A DNA stretch of 64,000 nucleotides, from the NCBI GenBank assembly GCA_020637445.1, contig JACJVZ010000004.1, positions 80,118 to 144,117 on the forward strand. The letters run 5' to 3'. The position numbers and the translations under genes are program-made. Below the pieces are notes generated by a model. That model was given only the letters and a program-made list of their open reading frames with translations, had not been told where the DNA came from and searched no databases. The number at the start of each line of letters is the position of its first letter. Position 1 is the first letter of the stretch. The DNA is from Calditrichota bacterium. GTDB taxonomy: Bacteria > Electryoneota > RPQS01. Of the stretch, positions 1 to 8,374 are shown piece after piece.

Positions 1-2
1 TG

Positions 3-1178
3 AACATCAGCGGCTCCAAATATAAGCCGGTCGTCTTCACGTCCGGTCGTTTGCCCGCCGACGGCCCCCAGCAGAATGCGGACTGGGGCGGAATCATCAT
101 CGACGGCGACGCCTCGACCAACCGTGGTCGTCTGGCCACTGGCGAAGGCGGCACCGGCCCCTACGGTAACGTCACCACTGCCCACGACGGTCAAAGCAGC
201 GGCACCATGCGCTACTTCCGTGATGACTTCGCAGGCTTCAACTTCACCGCGTCCAACCAGCTCAACGGTCTCTGTATGCAGGGTGTCGGCAGCGGCACGA
301 CCCTCGAATACTGGCAGTCCTATCAGGGCGAAGACGACGGTATCGAGTTCTTCGGTGGTACCTGCAACACGTCCTATGGTATCATCACCGACACCGGCGA
401 CGACGGCTTCGACTACACCAGTGGTTACCGTGGCCACGCGCACCACATTTGGGTGACGCAGCGCCGTAACGTGTCCGACCGTTGCATCGAAGCGGACAAC
501 CACACTACCGAGCCCGGCGAATCTGACGACTACGATGCTCTGCCGCGTTCGAACAGCCGTTTGTCCAATTTCACCTGCGTCGGCGGCAAGGGTGCTGTCC
601 CGCAGACCTCCGGTTCGATTCTGGCCAATCCGCGCGCGGGTACCCAGTTCAACTGGTTCAACATGCTCATGACCTTGGGTCGTGGTACCGCTCTCGACGT
701 CGACAACTCCCCGACGCACCTCGCCGCCGTCGGTGGCGCGAGCCGTATGGACTACTGCCTCTTCTGGGATAACGGTGGCGCCGCCACTGAAGTCATTGAT
801 GCCAGCACCCCTGCCGGTATCGGCGACGGCCACTTCACCGTCGAAGATGGCGAATGGGATCTTACCAACTGCGTGGCTCCCGCGGCCTACCCGGTTAACT
901 CCACCACCATCGCAGCCCCGACCGGTTGGACGCAGGATATCGCCAGCTACCGTGGTTGCGGTTTCGTCGGCACCAACGCCACGACGATCATCGCCAACCC
1001 GATGCTGATCGACCCGGCCAACTACGACGCTCGCCCGATGGCCGGTTCGCCCGCCCTGAACAGCGCCAACGTCGCTCCGGCTGGCGTCATCACCAGCTAC
1101 GGTCTGCCCTACGCTGATCACATCGGCGCCTTCGACGGCCCGAACGACGATTGGGCAGTGGGCTGGTCGCGTCAATAA
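3..1178 (+). CDS. Secreted beta-helix-like surface protein, 5' end outside window
   Basis: The frame is open to the left edge, so the N-terminus and any signal peptide are missing. The visible 391 residues contain a WGGIIIDG segment, a GSGTTLEYWQ segment followed by EDDGIEFFGGT, and a DDGFDYTSGYRGH segment. This order is typical of large secreted FCB-group proteins with right-handed beta-helix-like repeats (WGG-I-I-G, V-YV-V--S-DDSFEFFGG, D-DDFD--GY). It is probably extracellular. The C-terminus ends at SRQ with no sorting domain, unlike most secreted proteins in this window, so it may be anchored differently. Asp-Gly-rich stretches suggest calcium or carbohydrate contact, which is inference. 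Substrate is unknown. A strong hairpin terminator follows. Confidence 0.75.
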   Translation, partial: NISGSKYKPVVFTSGRLPADGPQQNADWGGIIIDGDASTNRGRLATGEGGTGPYGNVTTAHDGQSSGTMRYFRDDFAGFNFTASNQLNGLCMQGVGSGTTLEYWQSYQGEDDGIEFFGGTCNTSYGIITDTGDDGFDYTSGYRGHAHHIWVTQRRNVSDRCIEADNHTTEPGESDDYDALPRSNSRLSNFTCVGGKGAVPQTSGSILANPRAGTQFNWFNMLMTLGRGTALDVDNSPTHLAAVGGASRMDYCLFWDNGGAATEVIDASTPAGIGDGHFTVEDGEWDLTNCVAPAAYPVNSTTIAAPTGWTQDIASYRGCGFVGTNATTIIANPMLIDPANYDARPMAGSPALNSANVAPAGVITSYGLPYADHIGAFDGPNDDWAVGWSRQ

Positions 1179-1213
1179 TCTGTCGCTAAGCAGAGTGATT
1201 AGTGCTTGACTTT

Positions 1214-1250
1214 GGCGGCGGACTCGAGTATCTTCGAGTCCGCCGCCTTG
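1214..1250 (+). terminator. Rho-independent terminator
   Basis: A perfect 14-bp stem (1214-1227 pairing with 1234-1247, 6-nt loop) is followed by TTGTATT. It lies 35 bp after the stop of the upstream secreted protein gene. The T-run is weak. Confidence 0.7.
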
Positions 1251-1272
1251 TATTACAAGAATTTCCTTTCGC

Positions 1273-1818
1273 ATGAAATCTGTTTTCCTCGTTTCTATTC
1301 TGTTCCTGTTGCTCGCGGGTTGCGGAAACAAAGAAAAAAAGACCGAATCCGCTGTGCCGCCAACGGAACAATCGGAGCGTTCCAAAGAACCTCCGCTGCC
1401 CTACATGCAGCCGACCCTCAGAGATTTGGCCGCTGCCGTAGTCGAAGCCGTCGCCGATTCGAATGTTGACTTGCTGTACAACATGATGGTCACCAAAGAT
1501 GAATACCGTGACTACGTCTGGGCCAATCTCGATACCGTCGAAGTTCGCGGGTTGACCGTGGACGAAGTGTGGGGCTGGAATGCCCGTGATTCTGACAAAG
1601 CTATTGGCCGCATGGTTGGTGATTATGCCCACAAGGAAATTCAGTTCACGCGACTCGATCCGCCGCGCGATATTCGTACTCGCGGAAATATCAAAGTGTA
1701 TCGCGGCAACTGGATTCACGTCCAGCCGCGTGACGAGCAGGAAGAAGCCACGTGGCGTATGATCAATGTCGTGATGGAATACCAAGGTTGGTTCAAAGTC
1801 ATCACCTACGACGACTAA
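1273..1818 (+). CDS. Hypothetical lipoprotein
   Basis: A 181-residue protein with a short positively charged start, a hydrophobic stretch and a lipobox LAGC (Cys17), so it is predicted to be lipid-modified at the membrane. A Lys/Glu-rich linker (about 18-45) leads to a soluble domain of about 130 residues with many acidic and aromatic residues. I do not recognise the family. It stands alone between a strong terminator upstream and a repeat-rich gap with a terminator downstream, so it is probably monocistronic. No good Shine-Dalgarno sequence is visible, as for many genes here. Function unknown. Confidence 0.75.
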   Translation: MKSVFLVSILFLLLAGCGNKEKKTESAVPPTEQSERSKEPPLPYMQPTLRDLAAAVVEAVADSNVDLLYNMMVTKDEYRDYVWANLDTVEVRGLTVDEVWGWNARDSDKAIGRMVGDYAHKEIQFTRLDPPRDIRTRGNIKVYRGNWIHVQPRDEQEEATWRMINVVMEYQGWFKVITYDD

Positions 1819-2134
1819 CAATATCCCGTCTCCTGCTCTTAGCGGCACCTACTTCGGTGCCCCCAGTACCCTTCGCGGCGGCACCCGCTTCGGGTGCCCC
1901 CAGTACCCTTCGCGGCGGCAGGTGTCTTCACCTGCCCCGCTGACCGGGATATTGCTCGCAACGGCACCCACTTCGGGTGCCCCCGAACCCAAACCCCTTG
2001 CCGAACACAACGTTAGCAAGGGGATTTTTGTTCATCACAGTTTCCCGAAAAAAACACTATTTTGAATCGTCAGGTAAGCGATCCAAGCCTTCCCGGAGTA
2101 GTATGGGTAGACCAACCCCCCGAAAGGCAATATC
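1819..2134. repeat. Intergenic repeats of the GGTGCC/GGCACC family
   Basis: About 1843-1975 holds tandem-like copies of a short palindromic module (CACCCGCTTCGGGTGCCCC and variants such as CACCTACTTCGGTGCCCCC) separated by GTACCCTTCGCGGCGG. The same module recurs near 16372, 23456, 30838, 52914, 54565 and 63826. No gene is seen in this gap. Confidence 0.7.
1994..2029 (+). terminator. Rho-independent terminator
   Basis: Stem CCCCTTGC (1994-2001) pairs with GCAAGGGG (2016-2023), followed by ATTTTT. It ends the lipoprotein transcription unit. Confidence 0.7.
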
Positions 2135-2521
2135 ATGAACCAGATTGTAAAATCCGCATCCCTGTCTCTGCTCTTAATGTTCGCACTGGCCGTGCCCGGG
2201 ATTTGTGATGAAAAAGCGGATCTCGACTCATTTCCCATGCCCGTAGGCGGTATGGTCGCCTTGATGCAGCAGGTCGTTTACCCGAAGTCGGCAAGCAAGG
2301 ATGGAATCGAAGGCAAAGTCTTGATCTCAGCCGTCATCGACGTCAACGGAAAAGTAAGCAAAGCCGAAATCATGTCGGGTGTGCGCCAAGACTTGGACCA
2401 AGCTGCGCTCACTGCCGTACAAAATATCGAGTGGACTCCGGCCATGAAAAACAAACAGGCCGTGGAAGCCGCGGTGGTCGTGCCGGTCCTGTTCAAGCTG
2501 GATTCGGACAAGAAGAAATAA
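2135..2521 (+). CDS. Secreted TonB C-terminal-domain protein
   Basis: A 128-residue protein: signal peptide (about 1-24, ending near GICDE), then a TonB C-terminal-like domain (about 33-123) with YPKSA, GIEGKVLISAVIDVNGKV and LDQAALTAV, the usual TonB core pattern. In canonical TonB this domain contacts outer-membrane receptors, but here there is a cleavable-looking leader and no proline-rich spacer, so it is not a standard energy transducer. It probably acts free in the periplasm. The lipoprotein at 3419 carries a paralogous domain with the same PMPVGGM entry motif. The ATG at 2135 follows an AGGCAATATC context with a weak ribosome binding site. Confidence 0.8.
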   Translation: MNQIVKSASLSLLLMFALAVPGICDEKADLDSFPMPVGGMVALMQQVVYPKSASKDGIEGKVLISAVIDVNGKVSKAEIMSGVRQDLDQAALTAVQNIEWTPAMKNKQAVEAAVVVPVLFKLDSDKKK

Positions 2522-2549
2522 CCGGAACGCTTAATAAAATTCTCGCACG

Positions 2550-2577
2550 GATCGCCTTGCTCGCAGGGCGGTCTTTT
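2550..2577 (+). terminator. Probable terminator
   Basis: Stem GATCGCC (2550-2556) pairs with GGCGGTC (2567-2573, one G-T pair) followed by TTTT. It separates the TonB-domain gene from the sigma factor operon. Confidence 0.5.
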
Positions 2578-2597
2578 GTGCGTGGTGTCAATCTCTC

Positions 2598-3134
2598 GTG
2601 CAAGAAGTCATTCGCGATATCTTAGCCGGAAACAAAAACCGTTTTCGCGAAATCGTCAACACATACGGCGATAATCTCTTGCGTGTGGCCTATCATTTCG
2701 CGCGCAATTGGGATGATGCCCGCGAATTGACCCAAATTACGTTGGTCAAGTGTTTCGAAAATCTCCGCAAATACGATCAGCGGCGGCCGTTCGCACCGTG
2801 GCTCTTTAAGATTCATGTCAATGTCTGCAAATCTTTCGTCGGCAAACTCCGCCGTAGTGTTTCTTTGTCAGACAGCGATTCGACAAGCGTCACCCCGGCC
2901 GCACCGGAAACGAAAGTCGACGAAAGCGAAGTGATCCTGAGGCAAATCGCCCGTCTTCCGGTCAAACAAAAGACGGCGTTCATCCTCATCGAAATTGAAG
3001 GCATGAGCTCCACGGAGGCCGCCTTCATTATGGGCTGCAAGGACTCCACCGCGCGTGTGCATCTTGCCCGCGCCAAGGATACCTTGCGGCAAAAGCTAAC
3101 TGAAATGGGAATCGGGAATGACAGCATCCTCTGA
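2598..3134 (+). CDS. ECF-type RNA polymerase sigma factor
   Basis: A 178-residue sigma-70-family protein with only regions 2 and 4. Region 2 (about 10-80) includes the DARELTQITLVKCFENL stretch and a following WLFKIHVN segment. Region 4 (about 118-168) contains LPVKQKTAFILIEIEGMSSTEAA and a helix-turn-helix ending STARVHLARAK. The start is GTG. The next gene overlaps its end by 17 bp and encodes a small single-pass membrane protein, the usual sigma/anti-sigma arrangement. I infer that it redirects RNA polymerase when the membrane partner releases it. Target promoters cannot be read from the window. Confidence 0.88.
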   Translation: MQEVIRDILAGNKNRFREIVNTYGDNLLRVAYHFARNWDDARELTQITLVKCFENLRKYDQRRPFAPWLFKIHVNVCKSFVGKLRRSVSLSDSDSTSVTPAAPETKVDESEVILRQIARLPVKQKTAFILIEIEGMSSTEAAFIMGCKDSTARVHLARAKDTLRQKLTEMGIGNDSIL

Positions 3135-3426
3135 GTTCGGACAACGGCAGCGTTCGCTTGTGCCCCCGCCGGAAATTAGGTCGCAACTCGAACGGCAAGT
3201 CATGCGGGACATAGACTCACTTCCCGCAAAACATCGCCGCACTCGCCTCCTCGTTGCACTCGGCACGGGACTGCTCGGAGTCGCTCTATTTCTCGTGCTC
3301 ATGCCGCATCGCAAACCTCATCCCGCAGCAAACATAGACTACATTGAATCCGTCGTAATCATGGATGATCACGTCTTCATCTGGCTCGAACCTGCCAACA
3401 ACAAACAGGGAGCGGATCATGAATAG
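3118..3426 (+). CDS. Putative anti-sigma factor, single-pass membrane protein
   Basis: A 102-residue protein with a charged cytoplasmic N-terminus (1-43), one transmembrane helix (about 44-62, LLVALGTGLLGVALFLVLM) and a short periplasmic tail of about 40 residues. It overlaps the sigma factor stop codon by 17 bp and its own stop overlaps the next start by 8 bp, so the three genes are translationally coupled. No zinc-binding HxxxCxxC motif is present, so it is not a ZAS-type anti-sigma. The role rests on position and topology, not on a recognised domain. Confidence 0.65.
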   Translation: MTASSEFGQRQRSLVPPPEIRSQLERQVMRDIDSLPAKHRRTRLLVALGTGLLGVALFLVLMPHRKPHPAANIDYIESVVIMDDHVFIWLEPANNKQGADHE

Positions 3427-4432
3427 GCAAACAGCCGCAGCCGTTCTCCTTTTGCTGCTCGCGTTCTTTGCCGCAAGCTGTGCGCCTAAAAACGAGTCTC
3501 GTTGGCTTGTCGTTTCCGAGGCCGTGCACTTCGGCGTTCAGCCCGGTTCAGGCTCTCTGAATCTTCCCGTATTCGCTGGAACCTTGGGCGTCGATAATAT
3601 CGTTCACGATATTTCGCAAGCGGAATACTATCACAAAAAGTTCGCCTCCGTTTACGGTGAAAAGTCCTTTCAGTTCATCGCCGATTCCACGATTGAACTC
3701 CTGCTCGACAAATCCGGACCGCTCGCCAAACCGCAATCCGTCTATGCCTATGACAGCAAGGCTGCGAAAATCGAACTGGACCTGATTGCATTCGACGGCG
3801 CCGCTGCGGTCTATTCGTTTCGCGTGAGTGACAAGGAAACCGGGCAAATTCGCAATCACCAAGTCGAAATTCCTGTCGGTCAATCGGCTTCGGTCGGGAT
3901 GTTGTTCGATTCGGTGCGCAACCGCGGCTATCTCCTCGCGCTTTCCGTGCAGGCCTTGGAGATCACGGACGACCTGACTCCGAAAAATCTCGCGGAGTTT
4001 CTGCGCGAGAAAAATACGCCGCGCGGAGTGAAAAACACCTCCGGCTTCCGCGCTGCCGACCAAAAGTGGATGAATGAACTCTTCGGAAGTCGTGCCATCG
4101 ATCTCACCGACAGCCTCGCAGACGATGAACTTGCCGAAGCGCAGCCGTTCGATGTTCCCCCCATGCCCGTCGGCGGGATGAGTGCCATTGCCGGAAAACT
4201 CGCTTACACCGAGTCCGCTCTGCGTGATTCCATCGAAGGCCGCGTGGTCGTTGCCGTGAAAGTGGATTCAAGCGGCGCGGTCACGTCCTGCGAAGTGGTC
4301 CGCAGTCTTCGCGCGGATCTGGACTCCGTCGTCGTCGTCGCGATGGGCGGCGTCAAGTTTACACCCGCTGTCTTCGAAGAAAAACCGGTCGCGACAACCG
4401 TAATGATCCCAATCGAATTCAAACTCAAATAG
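3419..4432 (+). CDS. Lipoprotein with C-terminal TonB-like domain
   Basis: I chose the ATG at 3419, giving 337 residues, because it begins the signal peptide (MNRQTAAAVLLLLLAFFAASC) with lipobox Cys21; an upstream in-frame start would put an 18-residue hydrophilic tail before it. A soluble domain of about 210 residues of unknown family follows. Residues about 245-337 form a TonB C-terminal-like domain (PPMPVGGM, SIEGRVVVAVKVDSSGAV, MIPIEFKLK), paralogous to the secreted protein at 2135. It is the third gene of the sigma/anti-sigma operon. Fusion of an anchored sensor-like domain with a TonB domain suggests an envelope signalling or TonB-linked role, which is inference. Confidence 0.8.
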   Translation: MNRQTAAAVLLLLLAFFAASCAPKNESRWLVVSEAVHFGVQPGSGSLNLPVFAGTLGVDNIVHDISQAEYYHKKFASVYGEKSFQFIADSTIELLLDKSGPLAKPQSVYAYDSKAAKIELDLIAFDGAAAVYSFRVSDKETGQIRNHQVEIPVGQSASVGMLFDSVRNRGYLLALSVQALEITDDLTPKNLAEFLREKNTPRGVKNTSGFRAADQKWMNELFGSRAIDLTDSLADDELAEAQPFDVPPMPVGGMSAIAGKLAYTESALRDSIEGRVVVAVKVDSSGAVTSCEVVRSLRADLDSVVVVAMGGVKFTPAVFEEKPVATTVMIPIEFKLK

Positions 4433-4459
4433 TGCAAAACAAGAATCCCCTTGCAAAAG

Positions 4460-4489
4460 GCCCTTGCACAATGCCATGCAAGGGCTTTT
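4460..4489 (+). terminator. Rho-independent terminator
   Basis: Stem GCCCTTGCA (4460-4468) pairs with TGCAAGGGC (4477-4485), followed by TTTT. It closes the sigma factor operon. Confidence 0.8.
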
Positions 4490-4578
4490 ATGTTTCCGTG
4501 GCACAACAACTGCTCTAAGCTATACCCGTAAAATATAGTAGATATCCCAATTCCTGAAAAAACTTGTTTGAATAAGCC

Positions 4579-7500
4579 ATGACACTCCGCGCGCAATTCC
4601 TAACTGTGGTTCTTCTGCTTTCCTTGGTTCAAATCGCCGGGGCGATTCCGCCCAGCCCGGAACTAAGAACCCGCCTCGACAACAATGAAGTTCAATTGCC
4701 CTACTATCTCGAACATCAAGCGGAGCTTCAAGCAAGTGGCCTGAATGAGCCCCACAGAATCCCCTATTTTGATGATTTTATCGCTCGCAATCATCTCGAT
4801 GATGTCTTTAACGTGCTCGTAATCCTCATGGACTTCAGCGACAACATGTCCGCTACGTCCGCGAACTACTTTGACAATCTGCTCTTCGGTAGTTCGCAAG
4901 GCACGCTTCCGCACTATTACAATGAAGTCACTTACGGCAACCTGACCATCGTCACAATCAATATGCCCTCCGCGCTCGGGTGGAACCGTGCTCCGCAAAC
5001 GTATTCTTATTATGTCAACGGTCAAAACGGCACGGGATCGTATCCCAACAACGCGCAGAAGCTCGCGGAAGACGCGATTGCGTTGGTCAATCCTGTCGTC
5101 GATTTTTCTCAATATGACAACGACGGCGACAACTATGTTGATGCACTCTTCTTGGTGCACGCCGGTTCAGGCGCCGAATACACCGGCAGCAGCAATTAAA
5201 TCTGGTCGCATTCGTGGGTCACTCACACCCCGCAAGCCGTCGACGGAGTCTATGCCTATCACTACACCGTGCAGCCCGAAAAATGGGCCACTCCCGGCGA
5301 CATGACCGTCGGCGTATACGCGCACGAAATGGGTCACATGGTATTTGGCTTGCCGGATCTCTATGACACCGGAAACGATTCGTATGGCGTCGGCAAATGG
5401 AGCTTGATGGCTGGCGGTTCGTGGAACGGCGCACTCGGAAGTTCTCCCGCGCATCCCGATGCGTGGTGCAAAATCAGAATGGGCGTCGTTTCGCCCACCG
5501 TAGTTTCAAACACAAGCTCCGGCGCGTCGATTCCCGCCAGCGAAGGCAATGCGACGGTGTACAAACTGACGTCCTCGACCAGCAGTCAGCAATATGTCTT
5601 AGTCGAAAACCGTCAGCAATCAGGCTACGACGCGTCGCTCCCCGGAAGCGGACTGCTGATCTACCACGTCGACGATGCCGTCGGTTCCAACAACTCTCAA
5701 TGGTACCCGGGACATACGACGTCCGGCCATTACAAAGTCGCGGTTGAGCAAGCCGACGGTCTCTGGCAGCTCGAACAAAAAACGAGTCAAGGCAACAGCG
5801 GCGATCCGTGGCCCGGTAGTTCCAATCGTCGAGCCTACAACGCATCCTCGACGCCCAACAGCCTCGACTACAGCGGTTTGGATCAAGGCATCTCTGTGAC
5901 GAACATCAGTAATTCCGGCGCGACGATGACGGCGGATCTCGTGGGTTCCGCTCCCGCGTCGATTACGTTGACGTCTCCAAACGGCGGCGAAACGTGGATC
6001 GAAGGCTCCACCGAAACGATCACGTGGACTTCGACCGGCCTGAACGAAAATATCAAAATAGAAATAAATCGTTCTTATCCGACAGGCTCGTGGGCCACGT
6101 TGGTCGCCAGCGCTCCCAACACAGGCTCCTACGACCGCACCGTTCCCACGGGGACATCTTCATCGGTTCGCCTGCGCATAAGCGGAACCAGTCACACGAC
6201 TATTTCAGACGTTTCCAATGCCAACTTCTCAGTCAGTGCCGGTTCGATTACGGTCGTCTCTCCCAACGGCGGTGAAACGTGGGTCGAAGGAACAACCGAT
6301 ACCATTAAGTGGACCTCGGACGGTTTCGGCGACAACGTCAAAATAGAACTCAATCGTTCCTATCCGGCAGGCTCTTGGGTGACATTGGTCTCCAGCGCGC
6401 CCAACACCGGTTCCTATCCGCGCAACGTACCTACCGGAGTTTCAACTGCGTCGCGAATTCGCATCAGCCGTGTCACGCGCTCAGATGTGTACGACATCTC
6501 CGATGCCAATTTCACCATTACCGGCGGTACGATAACGGTAACCGAACCCAACGGCGGCGAAACGTGGGTCGAAGGAACAACCGACACGATCAAATGGACG
6601 TCGCAAAACTATTCCGGTAACGTCACCATCGAAATCAATCGCAGCTATCCGTCCGGTTCGTGGGCAGCACTCGCAACCGACGTCCCCAACAACGGCGTCT
6701 ACCCTCGCAATGTCCCCACGGGAGTAACGTCCACGGCGCGCGTGCGTGTCAGAGGTGCGTCACGCGCGGATATCTACGACGTCTCCGATGCCAATTTCAC
6801 CGTCAGCGGCGGCACGATCACGGTAATGAAGCCCAACGGCGGCGAAACCTGGATTGAAGGCACAACCGATACAATCAAATGGACGTCGCAAAATTACACC
6901 GGCAACGTCACGATAGAAATTAACAGAAGCTATCCAACCGGTTCGTGGGCCGCACTCGCAACCAACGTTCCCAACAACGGCGTCTATCCGCGCAACGTTC
7001 CCACCGGAGCAAGCACTGCTGTTCGCATCCGTGTTCGCGGCGCAACTCGCAGCGATATAAACGATGTCTCTGATGCCAATTTCACCGTCAGCGGCGGCAC
7101 GATCACGGTAACGGAGCCCAATGGCGGTGAAACGTGGGTAGAAGGCACGACCGACACAATCAAGTGGACGTCGAGCAACTACACCGGCAACGTCACGATA
7201 GAAATTAACAGAAGCTATCCGACGGGTTCGTGGGCCGCACTCGCAACCAACGTTCCCAACAACGGCGTTTATCCGCGAAACGTGCCCACCGGAGCAAGCA
7301 CTGCTGTTCGCATCCGTGTTCGTGGAGCGTCGCGCAGTGACATCAACGACGTTTCTGATGCCAATTTCACTGTCACGGCAGGATCGTTGACTTTGACCTC
7401 TCCGAACGGCGGCGAAACGTGGGTCGAAGGCACCAGAGACACCATTCGCTGGAATTCCTATTTGTATTCCGGCAACGTCACCATTGAAATCAATCGAAAT

Positions 7501-7992
7501 TATCCCTCGGGTTCGTGGGCCGCACTCGCCACCAACGTCCCCAACAACGGCGTTTATCCGCGCAATGTCCCCACCGGAGCAAGCTCGGTCACACGTGTGC
7601 GCATCAGAGCCGCGTCCCGAAGCGATATCTACGACATTTCCGACGCCAATTTCGCCGTCGTCACGGCAAGTTCACCCGGATACTCGAGCGGTAGTATTTT
7701 CGAGACGCTTCCCAACGAGTTCGCACTCTTCCAAAACTATCCGAATCCGTTTAATGCGTCGACGACAATTCGCTTCAGCATTCCCGAAGCCGCGCAAGTA
7801 ACACTGACGATCTACAACTCAGTCGGAGCAGTGGTCACGACCCTGACCGATTCCTACTTGCCCGCTGGAACCTATGAGCACCAATGGCAAGGAAATGATC
7901 ATACCGGCTCCGCCGTTTCCTCCGGAGTTTACTTTGCAAGATTAATCTCAAAATCCCAAAGCGACGTCAAACGCATCGTCTACATGAAATAG
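4579..7992 (+). pseudogene. M6-family metalloprotease, T9SS cargo, interrupted by in-frame TAA
   Basis: One reading frame of 1138 codons is broken only by TAA at 5197-5199. Before it: a signal peptide (1-22) and the N-terminal part of an M6 (immune inhibitor A-like) protease. After it, in the same frame: IWSHSW, the zinc motif HEMGHMVFGLPD (His249, Glu250, His253), the rest of the protease, six tandem 95-residue repeats (each with PNGGETW and INRSYP) and a T9SS sorting domain (YPNPFN ... IVYMK). Related proteins read a residue where the stop stands (commonly Asp before IWSHSW). Without readthrough only 206 residues are made, lacking the zinc site. No credible ribosome binding site precedes the distal half. 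It could be a recent nonsense mutation, a base-call error or readthrough; the long intact distal frame argues against old decay. Confidence 0.8.
5959..7668 (+). repeat. Six tandem 285-bp repeats inside the protease gene
   Basis: Units start at 5959, 6244, 6529, 6814, 7099 and 7384, with an exact 285-bp period and no frame change. Each encodes about 95 residues opening with an I-T-V-x-x-PNGGETW motif, of the Ser/Thr-rich GPI-anchored/Kre9-KNH-like beta-sandwich type. Units four and five are nearly identical at DNA level over long stretches, suggesting recent duplication or conversion. Confidence 0.9.
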
Positions 7993-8374
7993 ACAAGCAA
8001 ACTGTAGGGGCGGAAGGCTTCCGCCCGCGGCTCCCCTCGCCGGAATCTCCAGTTCGCCGAGCTGGGTTAAGCAAAGCGCAACCCGGCCGGAATTGCACGA
8101 CACCGCCAGTTCGCAGAGCGGGGCCTGCGCTCAAACGCAGTGAAGCGATTTAGCGTAGCGGTTCCCCGCCGGAATCTGAAAGTTCGCCGAGCTGGGTTAA
8201 GGTCCGCCGCAACCCGGCCGGAATTGCAAATAAACCCCCTGCTATTAAACACCTTAGCAGGGGGTTCTACCATTAGAAAAATGTAATAATCCCCCCCGAA
8301 CCCTTGACCACGCCTTTGATTATTCGTAAATTAACCCCGAACCGGATTATGGTTTCGCCCCCCCAACCAAGGAA
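7993..8374. repeat. Intergenic repeats, no gene
   Basis: Two copies of a module GCCGAGCTGGGTTAAG...CAACCCGGCCGGAAT (about 8056-8093 and 8188-8225) flank a module running from CAGAGCGGGGCCTGCG to GGTTCCCCGCCGGAATCTG (about 8112-8178). Both recur near 12926-13000, 16303, 20338, 20600 and 43483. No coding sequence is seen. Confidence 0.7.
8233..8266 (+). terminator. Rho-independent terminator-like hairpin
   Basis: Stem AACCCCCTGCTA (8233-8244) pairs perfectly with TAGCAGGGGGTT (8255-8266). The T-run is short (TTCT). It is the only strong hairpin between the protease and the GH31 gene. Confidence 0.6.

Noticed and set aside
4579..7992. Selenocysteine or pyrrolysine recoding at the in-frame stop
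   Set aside because: The stop is TAA, not TGA or TAG, and the related position holds ordinary residues.
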